DNA from: Adineta steineri
Taxonomy: Eukaryota; Rotifera; Eurotatoria; Adinetida; Adinetidae
Length of the DNA stretch: 64,000 nt
Direction: 5' to 3'
Assembly (NCBI GenBank): GCA_905250115.1
Contig: CAJNOI010000105.1
Coordinates: 212,243 to 276,242 of the forward strand
The notes beneath the pieces were generated by a model. That model saw nothing but the letters and a program-made list of their open reading frames with translations. It was not told the origin of the DNA and made no database searches. Shown piece by piece: positions 51,477-62,282 of the stretch (positions are counted from its first letter, which is position 1; every line of letters starts with the position of its first letter). Made by a program: the position numbers and the translations under genes.

Positions 51477-54400
51477 ATGAGTACTCATATATATGGTACT
51501 AAATACAATCCAACAGATGTACAAATAAAAACATGGTCTGTTCAACGAACATTAGATCCACTTGTAGCACAGGTTTGTAATAATTGTTTTCAAATTTAAT
51601 TAACATAGAATTAATTATCTTTGTCTTTTTTTTCTCCTCTATTAAAATAAATCAACTAGTTATTTTATGAATATGCTTCATGTGAGCAATGATGCGTAGA
51701 TAACCAATTTTTTTTCATAGAAAGGGACATTTGCAGCAGACATCAAAGAAGGATTCGATGAAGGTCGAGATTACTCGAGTGAAAAAGCATAGTTATACAT
51801 TTATATGATAAATTCTGCACAATTAAATAATCAAGTTATTGATCTATTCAAAGTTTTACTTGAGAAATATAACATGTAAATTAAAACTATCTTAAAAAAT
51901 TTTCTTTCTGAAATTTATGCATTGATATTGAAGAATTGTCCTTGAAACTTAACTTGAACAGATGTTGTATAAATAGAATTTCGAATAATATGAATAATTT
52001 TATTTCGTTTCTTTTTTTTATTTCTTATAAAATTTGCATAATAAAATCAATGTTGTTTTAAACTAGAAAATGAAATTTCTAATGATAATTATTTTTAGGT
52101 TACTTCATTAATATCCGATCAACCATCAAATAAAAAGAAAGGTCGATCAAAACGAGCTCACCTACTCGTTGCAAATGTAATTCAAGCGATAGAAAATTTT
52201 ATTAATAAAGCTAGTGAAATAGCTCATGAAAATCCTGATATGCGCAATGATTTGTTACAATGCATGGAAGAAGTTAAACAAACAGGTAAAATATTTTTTT
52301 CTAATTGATAAATTTATAATAAAATAATATATAGGTGATGAAATGGCAGTTTTATCGAAAGAATTTGCTGATGATCCATGTTCAAAACCGAAACGTCAAC
52401 AAATGATTGTTGCAGCACGAGCATTACTTACATCTGTTACTCGTTTACTTATCATGGCTGATCTTGTTGATGTTCAACTTATTTTAAGATCTATTCGTTT
52501 AGTATGTTTTTTTTTATCATTCATTTATCTTTCGATTTTTGTTTTCTTTTAAAAAAATAGGTTGAAGATGATTTACAACGTATTCATGATGCATCAAATC
52601 AAGAAGAATTAGTTCATTTCTATAAACAATATGGAAAAGATATCATTGATTTAAGCCAACATGCACAACGTCGTCAGCAGGTAGGAATTATTTTGAAAAT
52701 ATTTTTTTCCATAAAAAACACAATCGAAAATTTAAGGATTTGGTTGATCGTATGGAACAAGAAAATTTAGCTGCTGCACGTGGTACAATTAAACGTACAT
52801 CAATTATGTTATTAACTGCATCGAAAGCTTATTTACGTCATCCGGAAATTCCTTATGCACGTGAAAATCGAGATTTTGTTTACAATCAAGTACGTGATGC
52901 TGTTGGAGTTATTTCATCAATAACACAAGGACGACCTATACCACCAACACAGTTATTAAAATTTGATTCATCATTAAGCACAGTTGGAGATCTAACACGA
53001 GCATTAAATGAATTTGATGTAATATTTTCTTTGAAAAATAAATCTTATGAGAATAAATATTGTTTCTATTTAGCATATTGTTATGATGAAACCGCAAAAA
53101 TTCAATGAACAAATTATTCGACCACAACTTGAAGAACGTCTTGAAAGTATAATATCAGGTGCAGCACTATTGGCTGATTCATTATCAACACGTGAAGATC
53201 GTCGTGATAGAATTGTACATGAATGCAATGCTGTACGACAAGCACTTCAAGATTTACTCGATGAATATATTCAATATGTAAGGTCAAAAACAAAAAAAAG
53301 AAGAAGACAGAATATTTGTTTAATGATTACATCATTTCAATTAATGAAACTATTTTTTCATTTAGTCGAGAAAGAAAAGTTCAGAAGAAAATGTTAATAT
53401 AAAAATTCAAACAATGCAAACAAAAACACGTGACCTCCGGAAACAGGTAAATAGATCATTGTTAATTCATCTTTTATATTCTATGACGATGACTATAGGG
53501 CAGGTCTTATAATCGGTTACTTTCTCTCTTCTTTTTCCTATCTTCAAGGTCATGCAATGAAGAGAGTAAGAGAATAAAACATATATACTCAATCTTGGTA
53601 TGTATGTATATATACATGTACGCATACAACGAACTAATTTCTTTGCCTGTTGTTCATCAAGATCTTTTCTTTCTTTTCTTCATACTCAATTATAAGTGAC
53701 CAGCCATTTTTTGGTGGGCGTCTCGACAAAGAAAAAGAGAAAGAGAATAAATAAGAGTAAAAGGGCGGCGCGTTCACTTTTACATACTTTCTAATTGTCA
53801 AGAGGTGGACACACCTAAATGCCGAAATACCTGCTATTATTATCTTTCACCCTATCAATTTCATCATCATCATCATCATTATCACTATCGTTAACTGAAA
53901 AAAAGTTGATCGAATAAATCATTATACATACTCATCAAAAACCTATTATCGTATCTATCATACGTTACATTCATAGTAATATAAAAGAAACTCATAGCAT
54001 AAAGAATTAATAAAAAAAGAAAGAAGAACGATGTATGTTTATCTATGTGCGGATACTCCAAGTTCAACACATACAAGTCCAAATGTTAAATTGTATCGAA
54101 AATCCTCATCCTCATCATCTTCATCAAGTGAATCTATTGAATGTTCATATTTAACTCCAGAAGTAAAAGACGGAATTTTGATAGAATTAAATTTTATTTT
54201 TCATTTTCTTAACCTTTCTTTCTTTTTCTAGCTTCGAAAAGCAGTTGTTGATCATGTTAGTGATACATTTGTAGCAACAAATGTTCCACTTCATGCTTTA
54301 ATCGATGCTGCACGACGTGGTAATGTACAACTCGTTGAAGAAACAGCAAACATCTTTTTAGAACATGCAAGCAAATTAGTAGAAGTATAATCAACAAAAG

Positions 54401-57242
54401 AAAAGGGAAACAATTAATTATTTTCATTTATTAAGGTTGCTAATGTTGCTTGTTCAATGTCTGATCAAGTTGAAGGTATTAAACTTGTTCGTTTAGCTGC
54501 TATGCAAATTCAACATTTATCACCACAAGTTAGTATAATATTAAACGAAATAAAAATAATTATGATATACTTTTTTTCGCAGGTTGTTAATGCTGCTCGA
54601 ATACTTGCTGCACGATCAACATCGAAAGTAGCATTAGAGAATATGGATGTTTTTCGTGATACATGGGAAAAACATGTTCGATTATTAACAGAAGCTGTTG
54701 ATGAAATAACAACAATTGAAGATTTTCTTGCAGTTTCAGAAAATCATATTCTTGAAGATATTAATTTATGTATTCAAGCAATGGTTGAACGAAATCCCGA
54801 TCGTATATTAAATGTCATACTCATTTAATTTTTATTATTGTTTTTTTTTAAATTTCAGGTGTTGATCGTACAGCAGGAGCTATTCGAGGTCGATCAGGTC
54901 GTGTTATTGATGTTGTTACATCAGAAATGGAAAAATATGAACCAGGAGAATATACTGAAGGTGTTATGGAAAGTATTCGAGTTCTTCGTGATCAAAGTAT
55001 GTAGAAAAGTTACAACCTTTTATACTCGAAAAGTAAACAAATTTTTCTTTTTTCAGTTATGCCATGTTTTGTGGAACGAATTAAAATAGCAATTGATACA
55101 CTTCGTATGAGATCAGGATGTGATGATGGAAAAGTAATTCGACACAAAATAAAATTATTTTATTTCTAGAAAATAAATTTTTCTTCTTTTTCTTTTAGTT
55201 TGAATTAATTGAACAAGAATTAATTGAAGCATCGAGTAGTGTTTATCACGGTATACGTGATATTCGTAATAGTGTATTAATGAATCCGGTACGTTCTGTT
55301 TTTCTCGTTATGGGACAGCAACCACAAATACGACGAAATAAAGCCCTTAACTGTATTTTTTCATCATCAACAGAAGATTTATCTTGTACGGCAAGACCTA
55401 TTCCAAAGGGAACTATCAATCGAATATTTCGAACATAATTTATCAATTTTGATAAATATAAGAAACATTCGCTTTTTGCTTTGTCAGTATTATTTTTTAT
55501 CTCAGGAAACACAGAAACAATAATAATGCAGAATTGATAGAATTACTAAAGAATATACATTTTGTAATGAAAAAAGAGATTGAAAATAAAATAAAAAACT
55601 TAGGATACATCTATTTTATAAAAATTTCATATGATAAGTTTGATTTTTAAATGTAACATCGATTATATATGTTGCAAATTTTTAAATGTATATTCTTAAT
55701 TAATTTTATCATCTGCATCTATAACACAGTTCTCCGTTCCTTTTTTTATATATCTATTTAATTATATTACAACAAATTAGTATTAGTCAATATAATTTGA
55801 TTTATCTTTACTTTTTCTATCTATATGTGAGTACATAAATATAAAGAAAAGAGTTGTAATATTTATGGGTAAGTTTGTGTTTTTATCTAATCCAATATAA
55901 GTTTAAATATGCTTATGTAGTAATTCGTGGATAAGGGTGAAAAAAATGCTTCGGCTATGGTTGCTCTAATTTCTCGAGCTTATATATTTATATATATATA
56001 TGTACTCATCACTTTTTACTTACAATTTATAACAAAAATTCTTATATTTATATTTGAATTTGTTTAATAGGATCTTGAATGGCCAAGTGATGATGATGAA
56101 GGATTAAATGATGAAATTTATGCTCAATCTCAAACATCAAGTCATGGACCATCATCAGATAGTCAACAACCTGATCTTGAAATGTATCCAGGCAAAAATG
56201 ATAATCCTAGTCGAGTATGAATAGATTTAAAAATAATAATATGTTTCTTATAATTATATTATTCATTTTAGGATATGATGAGACGATTACCAAAAGAAGA
56301 ACGTGAACAAATTGAATTACAAGTTGAAGGTTTTAAGAAAACTAAACGTGATTTTGAACGTGAAGTACTCAAATGGGATGATCGTGGTAATGATATTATT
56401 GTTCTTGCTAAGAAGATGTGCATGATTATGATGGAAATGACTGATTTTACACGGTAAAAATATTCAATTTCAAATAAAATAACTATTTTGATTTTATTTT
56501 ACTTTAGTGGTCGTGGACCATTACGTACTACAATGGATGTTATTAATGCTGCAAAAATGATCTCTGAATGTGGTTCCAAATTAAATAAAATAGCTAAAGA
56601 CATTGCTGCTCAAGTAAATGATTTATTTAATCTAATAATAATAATAATAATCATATTTATTCTAGTGTGTTGAATCTCAATCAAAATCTGATCTTGTTGC
56701 TTATGTTGATCGTAAGTATAATTTCAATATGTTCATCAATATTCATTTTTCCTTTTATTTTTTGAGGTATTACTTTATATTGTCATCAATTGGATATTAC
56801 TAGTAAAGTTAAAGCAGATGTACAAAATATAAGCGGAGAATTAATTGTTAGCGGTGTATGTATTTTATTATAGATAAAAACTTTATTTTTCTAAATTTAT
56901 ATTATTTTCATATTTAGCTTGATAGTGCTACTTCATTAATTACAGCAGCAAAAAATTTGATGAATGCTGTTGTACTTACTGTTAAAGCATCGTATATTGC
57001 ATCAACAAAATATCGTAATAAATCAGGCAATAAAGAGGTAAAGTTAATTGTAATATTTACCAGAATGTTTTCATTTTGTTTTCTTTTCTTATTAGCCGAT
57101 TGTTCAATGGAAAATGCGTTTACCAGAAAAGAAACCATTGGTTTTAAATGAACGACAAAATGAATCTAATTCACGTACAAAGAAAAGTACTGTTAAAAAA
57201 CGTCTTGAACCATTACATGTTCTAAGTGAATTTCAAAATTAA
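51477..57242 (+). CDS. CTNNA: Alpha-catenin
   Basis: Vinculin-family protein linking cadherin/beta-catenin to actin at adherens junctions. Exon 1 reads MSTHIYGTKYNPTDVQIKTW, then SVQRTLDPLVAQ (human KSLEIRTLAVERLLEPLVTQ). The order then follows human alpha-catenin throughout: KGRSKRAHLL, EFADDPCSKPKRQQM, ARALLTSVTRLLIMADLVDV, LEERLESIISGAALLADSLS, ECNAVRQALQDLLDEY, LRKAVVDHVSDTF, VSENHILEDINLCIQAM, GVDRTAGAIRGRSGRVIDVV, SVYHGIRDIRNSVL, EVLKWDDRGNDIIVLAKKMC, MIMMEMTDFTRGRGPL, SGELIVSGLDSATSLI, AAKNLMNAVVLTVKASYIAS. The C-terminus is LEPLHVLSEFQN (human VQALSEFKAMDSI). The beta-catenin-binding, M and actin-binding regions all look complete. Most introns are about 50-60 bases; those after exon 1 (about 525), at 53447-54231 (about 785) and at 55289-56070 (about 780) are long, and the last two carry candidate alternative coding exons. 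Confidence 0.96.
54031..54162 (+). CDS. Candidate alternative internal first exon of alpha-catenin
   Basis: Inside the 785-base intron an ATG opens 44 codons (MYVYLCADTPSSTHTSPNVK, then a run of nine Ser, ending SYLTPE). They stop at a usable donor (CCAGAA|GTAAAA) in phase 0. The next acceptor, at 54231/54232, is also phase 0 and leads into LRKAVVDHVSDTF. The intron upstream carries a GC-box-like GGGCGG at 53764-53769, unusual in this AT-rich DNA. If used, the product would lack the beta-catenin-binding region and begin at the M region. No good acceptor precedes the ATG, so a first exon is more likely than a cassette exon. Confidence 0.35.
55289..55438 (+). CDS. Candidate read-through C-terminus of alpha-catenin (retained intron)
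   Basis: At the end of the exon ending NSVLMNP the frame stays open for 49 codons into the intron (VRSVFLVMGQQPQIRRNKAL, NCIFSSSTEDLSC, ending INRIFRT) before a stop. An AATAAA-like signal follows at about 55588. The stretch is GC-richer than the rest of the intron. Retention would give a form lacking the actin-binding region. It may be chance. Confidence 0.25.
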   Translation, partial: VRSVFLVMGQQPQIRRNKALNCIFSSSTEDLSCTARPIPKGTINRIFRT

Positions 57243-57620
57243 AATTCCATTATAAATAAACAATTCGTCAGATTTAATACTCTCAATTTTTTTTTGTATA
57301 TTGATCTTTAATCCATAGATCAGATGAAGAGAATTTTTTGTGGTGCTCATTTTTTTGCTTTTTTTCTCATATACAATTTATCTTGTATGCTATACATATA
57401 TTGACTACTCCATACTCTTCATTTCTTCTTTTTGTTTGTTTCTGTTTGATGTGTACTAGCTTTATTATTCGATATCATTTACTTGAATTGTAAGTTAAAT
57501 TTTTGTTTCTTTAATAATATAATCAAATATTTGTCAATACAAGAATGAAGAAAACGACTGAAAATTTAATCTATGAAATTCAAATATATATATATTCAGA
57601 ATAGAAAACTTTTCTACCTA
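57243..57620. other. 3' flank of alpha-catenin
   Basis: Pyrimidine-rich 3' UTR and spacer; no gene. Confidence 0.5.
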
Positions 57621-57718
57621 GAGGTGTAAGCCGTCAGCTTGGACGCGCGTCGGCTCTAGCAAAAACGGAAGCTGCCAGCCGTCGGCTTCAGCAAAAATCG
57701 GCTGACGGCTTACACCTC
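57621..57718. mobile_element. 98-bp MITE-like element, copy 2, near-perfect terminal inverted repeats
   Basis: The ends are GAGGTGTAAGCCGTCAGC and its exact reverse complement GCTGACGGCTTACACCTC, an 18-base perfect terminal inverted repeat, flanked by TA on both sides (57619-57620, 57719-57720). Two direct internal units begin CGTCGGCTCTAGCAAAAA and CGTCGGCTTCAGCAAAAA. The first copy at 21977-22074 has the same length and interior but more worn ends. It has no coding capacity, so movement would need a transposase elsewhere. The TA target site fits Tc1/mariner-type elements. Confidence 0.92.
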
Positions 57719-57856
57719 TATTTCTACCGTTGTTAATTAAATCTGAACGTTCGAATATTTATTATGAGCTTATCTTAGTTTTAAATGTTAAATTTCATTG
57801 TTTATCTATTAATAATGATAGATATGTTTGTAGAATATTCTCTTTCTCGTAGAGAA

Positions 57857-58298
57857 GAGTCCAGTAAACATAAATTGTCTGATTAATTGCTTGCTTGTCT
57901 GTCCGCAGGGTCAAAAAAAACATCAAAAACCTATTTTTCACGGTTTTTAATTGTTTTTTCAGTAAATGTGAAGAAGATGCGTTTCTACGAGAAAGAGCTA
58001 AGCGAGTCCTCGGACGAGCGTTACTTGTTAAAATTATAAATATATATTCTTTTGAGTCCAGTAAACATAAATTGTCTGATTGGTTGTATATTCGCACATC
58101 AATGAGTAGATGAAAAATTAGGCAAAGATATAAAAGGAATTTTTTTAAAAGCGAAGTCGAAGAATTCAAATCTGACTTCTATTTTGTTTAATTATATACA
58201 TCAATAGCTTGGTAGTTGATTAGTAATGCGATTTCTACAAGAATTAGACGAGCGTTACTTATTAATATTTATGAAATAAATAAATATTCTTTTTTTAA
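57857..58298. repeat. Interleaved direct duplications at the 5' edge of the THADA fragment
   Basis: A perfect 28-base direct repeat starts GAGTCCAGTAAACATAAATT and lies at 57857-57884 and 58054-58081. A second, imperfect pair of about 75 bases starts ATGCG(A)TTTCTAC(G/A)AGAA, contains GACGAGCGTTACTT and ends ATATTCTTTT, at 57977-58053 and 58226-58297. The second member ends right at the acceptor of the first THADA exon. Confidence 0.8.
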
Positions 58299-59480
58299 GG
58301 CAAGTTATCTTTATTATGTTTTATGTCATGAACATCATGAAGAAAAATTAAAAGATAAATGGAAACAAATTTGGTTAAAACCAGTTGTTCATGCACTCGA
58401 TACATCAACACCATTGCATCGATTTCTTATTGCTGAAGTAAATCTTTTTTTTTATTAAATTATTTACATAGATTTTTTTTTTCTTCTAGTATATTTTACC
58501 AAAAATCCTTAAAGGTCATCCAGAATATTTACAAGATTTAAAAGAAATAACAGGTTATTACAAAATAAACATTGTTTTTTTCTAATAAATTTCTTTTAAA
58601 TTAAAGTTAATCCTCGAACACTGATTGTTTGTACACGTATTGGTCGAATATTAGATTTATGTCCAAATATATTTTCAACATTTTCATTAATTGAACATAA
58701 TTTAATTCGCCAAGGAATAACAAGTGAAGATGAACAAGTATTAGATTTTTTTTAATTTTAAATGAATAATTAAAATGAAATCTATTATGTTAAGATATGT
58801 CCTGATTGTTTATTTATTCTTTGCGAAAATCCAAAAACAACTGAATATATAATTGATATTGAATTTGACTTAATAAAATATTTCCTTCAAATGAATATTG
58901 ATAATGGTTCAATATCATTTAGAAATCAAGCAATATCATTACTTAAAAAAGTATTTTGGAATTATTTTTTTTAGCATTTTATTCGTATAAAAGATAGTTG
59001 GTTATTATGTGCAAGACAAAAATTAAAAAATATTGATCAAGATTTTGCTAATCTAACAGAACGATATCGAGTAAAATTATTTTAACAAAAAAACGAAATT
59101 TAAAAATCTTTTTTTTTTATTTCAGACTTATTTAAAATGTTTAATAAATTGGTGTTGTTCTCATTTATATTTGGAAGGATCTTATTCACAACGTCATTTA
59201 TCAATATTAACACTTCATTGGTTAATTCATTTACATGGAAATGAAGGAATTCAAACAGTTTGTCGTAAATATTTTAAATCAAATTTATTTCAAGAAAAAA
59301 TAAAAGTTTTTTTTATTCATTATAGAAAAATCTAAACTCTATGATTTTTATGAATTACTTGATAAAAATTCGATGGAATATTTATTAAATTGTTTATGGG
59401 ATACATATGAAGATGTTCGTCAATATTCTCTTGAAATAATAATTAAATTGAATGTAAGTTCTGATTTCTTTCATAAATAA
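58299..59480 (+). pseudogene. THADA: THADA fragment (tRNA 2'-O-methylation regulator / Trm732 family), both ends missing
   Basis: Six or seven exons joined by short introns encode about 330 residues of helical repeats: ASYLYYVLCHEHHEEKLKDK, VHALDTSTPLHRFLIAE, VCTRIGRILDLCPNIFSTFS, ICPDCLFILCENPKTTEYII, RNQAISLLKK, then SHLYLEGSYSQRHLSILTLH and LLNCLWDTYEDVRQYSLEII. The last two match the THADA DUF2428 region (PGASFQRR-type and NEIRDLASELL-type segments). THADA proteins are about 1,900 residues, so only a sixth is here. I find no stop within the joined frame, yet no N-terminal exons lie upstream (duplicated junk and alpha-catenin). The 3' side meets the oppositely oriented ADP-ribosylglycohydrolase gene, whose stop codon lies inside the last THADA exon. 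This suggests a fairly recent truncation. The family is a visual match, not a search result. Confidence 0.65.
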
Positions 59481-60505
59481 TCCATTTCGCTAAAGATTCA
59501 ATTGTTTCTTTTGCATAAATTTGTTGAAATAAGTTCTCAGGTATTGTATTATAAATTGCAGAACTTATTTGTAAATAAAGTGTTAAAAGAATCGTTTCAT
59601 TTGAATCAAATGGATTAAGATATTTACATTCTTTATTAGAAGAATATATTTTCTCTAATGCATATTTAATTCCTTGTTCAATATTATTATTATCATTTGA
59701 TAATAAATCAATTAAATCAAAAAATGTTTTATTTATCAGATCATTTGAATTTAATTTCATATTAATTTTTTTAAGAATATTTTCTTTTGAAAGACCATTA
59801 AGTGAATTAACAAGTAATTCAATATATTCAGTAAATATATCAGTTGAAGTTTTCTTTCCAAACATTCTTTCAACTAAATCTTTTGCTATTTCATTACGTT
59901 TAGAATAAGAATGTTTACAATAGAAATAACCAATTGGAGATAAGCGAAGTAATAATGAAGGTGTTGCAATTAATTTACTAGTTTTTCTATCCATATCAAC
60001 TGAAATACCTGATGTTTGAGCAGCTTGAGTTTCACGAAATAACTGAATTGATTTCTTAAGATGACCACGTGGTGTAAAACAATGACCTGCTGGACACATG
60101 TAACTAGAAAATTTATTTTATTTTGATTAAATAAAAGATTAGCTTTTTTTACCCATTCATCCACCATTGAAAATATCTTTTTAATAAATGATCTTGACAA
60201 TAATCTCCATGATGAGCTAAACTTACTAGAAAACATAATGTTAATGAAATATCATCCGACCAAACTAAAGCTAAATCATCTTGTTCCATAAATTCTTTTT
60301 CCATTTCAATATGTTCAATAATATAAGGATCTATATTATGTGATAATAAATTTTCTCCTAATGTCATTGCATACATTGATAATAAAAGACGAGTATAATC
60401 TTCATTATTATTATTATTAATTGAAGGTGGATCCATCGGAGACATTTTATTAGGTCGCACACCTAACTCAATCATCCAATCTTTTTCTTCATATTTCGAC
60501 GACAT
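59443..60505 (-). CDS. ADP-ribosylglycohydrolase (DraG/ARH) family protein with altered active site
   Basis: Two exons, joined as YFQWWMNG|YMCPAGHCFTPRG, give about 335 residues, the usual family length. Landmarks appear in order: an N-terminal helix where GA-x-x-GDALG is expected (LLLSMYAMTLGENLLS), LVWSDDISLTLCFLVSLAHH (family W-(S/T)-D-D-T-x-(M/L)-T-L), KRYFQWWMNGYMCPAGHCF, TPSLLLRLSPIGYFY (family GNG-x-(L/M)-MR-x-(A/S)-P), then YALEKIYSSN. Near the end NETILLTLYLQISSAIYNTI, PENLF stands where DADT-x-(G/A)-A-I-x-G-x-x-AGAYYG is expected. The Asp pair of WSDD survives, but the GD of the first motif, the following Thr and the DADT metal residues are replaced. The protein may therefore bind but not cleave ADP-ribose. 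An acceptor-like GTTTAGTTTTAG lies 11 bases before the ATG. The 3' end overlaps the last exon of the THADA fragment. Confidence 0.72.
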
Positions 60506-61083
60506 ATTTTTTTTATCTAAAACTAAACCGAAGGTTATTAGTGATTTATAAATGAAAAAGAAAAACAACTGACTACGCTAAAATATTTCGAAGCGATAAG
60601 TCAAAAACCTATATATGTATTAAATTGATTTTATATTTAATTCATAAAAATCGATCTCGACCAATCGAGGTTACCGTCTATGTTGTTTAGATTGTGTTGG
60701 ATAATCGATTATTCTATCAGATTTAATCACAAACTACGTTACGATAGCCAATTGAGTTTTTCTAATATTTTGTATCAAAATCAATCATAATCGGATTTTT
60801 ATCAATTTCTTTTACATATATGAGTTTCACAGACAAGTCCAAAAGCGCAATTAATATCGATGGTTGTGTTTTCAATAACTGATCTAATACATATACTGCA
60901 TGCATGAGCGATTGCATGTGTAGCGGCTGGTTGTAACTTTTTTTTGTGGCGCTCATCTTATTTCGATTTATATTTCTGCCTTTCTGCTTACCGTGTGTGC
61001 ATTACTATCACGTTGTATAAACATTATATTAATCTATAAGGGCGTCGAGTAAAAGGTAATAAGAGTAACGTAAATTTACAACG
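60506..61083. other. Divergent spacer, ADP-ribosylglycohydrolase / sulfotransferase
   Basis: About 580 bases between opposite starts. It contains a 64-codon minus-strand frame (60762-60956) that I cannot support as a gene. Confidence 0.5.
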
Positions 61084-62183
61084 ATGGCTTCAACTGAAAA
61101 AGATGCTACAGTATTCAAGTGGGTCGATGGTATTTGTATATCTAGTGTGTGGGATAGCGATATGATTCGGTCGGCTCTTCAATATGAAGCTCAACCAAAT
61201 GATATTTTTATTGTTTCATATCCAAGATCTGGTACAACAAGAATGCAATCGATCATCTATACCTTGCAGACAAATGGACAACCATTCAATGAGGATATCC
61301 TAGATTTTATTGAAAGAAGCATGTATTTAGAAGCTTATGGTGCTGAAGGTATTAAATTAATTATGCGCCGTCCTGGTGTCATCAAAACACATATTCCGTT
61401 GAATCGTATCTCAAATAATCCATCAGCCAAATATATTTGTGTTGTGCGAGATCCAAAAGCTGTTTGTGTCAGTTACTATGCTTTTTATCAATCCTCACCC
61501 ATGGGACATATTCTGAAACTAGATTTTAATGAATTTTTTGATCTTTTCATTAATGGTCGCGTAATATATGGCGATTATTTTGATCATTTGCGCCAAACAT
61601 GGAAACGACGAAACGATAAAAATGTGCTATTAGTTGCTTACGAAGACATGAAGAGTGATGTGATTAATGTGATACATAAGGTATATGAATCGTTCTGTCA
61701 TTTCAAGAAACTTTTTCAATAATTAATACTATGATGCGTATAACAAAGTTTTTAAGATTATTCTTCTTTATCTAGGTTGCTCAATTTATTGAAATAGACA
61801 ACATTAGTGATCAACTTGTTGATGTCACCGCTTATTATTCGTCGTTTGATTATATGAAAAAGAATTATAATAATACACGACGTGAATTCTCTCAAAAACC
61901 TAATCCATGGACTAAATTGTCATCATCTACATCCACTTCCAACGACATACTGTCGACAATCTCTCGATCAGAAACAGAAGACAAATTCAACGCATTGATT
62001 GAGACAATATTCAGATTAACTTGTTACGACGGACAGCTGGATTTTGTGCATAAAGGAGAAAATAATCAATGGAAAGCATTTATGAGTAAGGAACAATCTC
62101 AACTGATCAACAATCGTATGCGAGACTTATACAAGGAATGCGAAGGTCTTGAAAATTATTGGGAAAATATCCACAAACATTGA
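61084..62183 (+). CDS. Cytosolic sulfotransferase (SULT family)
   Basis: Transfers sulfate from PAPS to small hydroxylated or amine substrates. Exon 1 (to about 61679) and exon 2 (from about 61776) are joined by one GT-AG intron. The 5'-phosphosulfate loop is DIFIVSYPRSGTTRMQ, the 3'-phosphate site is CVVRDPKAVCVSYYAF, and VLLVAYEDMKSDV is the usual (L/V)-x-YED-(M/L)-K segment. The C-terminal PAPS motif is represented by FVHKGENNQWKAFMSKEQSQ (typical RKG-x-x-GDWK). Length of about 330 residues fits. The catalytic-loop Lys of typical SULTs (YPKSGTTW) is Arg here and the following Trp is Arg; RKG has become HKG. Some related P-loops do carry PRSGTT, so activity is possible. Codon use looks less AT-biased than in neighbouring genes. 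Confidence 0.9.
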
Positions 62184-62282
62184 AGACATTACTCTCATTT
62201 GTTCGCTCAAAAAATCTAACTATAGCACTACATAAAGTTCCAAGTTTTCATACGGAATTCTTTTTAAATAGAATACGACTAA

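Noticed and set aside
60762-60956. 64-codon minus-strand frame between the glycohydrolase and sulfotransferase genes
   Set aside because: Has an ATG and plausible residues, but no recognisable domain, splice signal or continuing exon; left unannotated.
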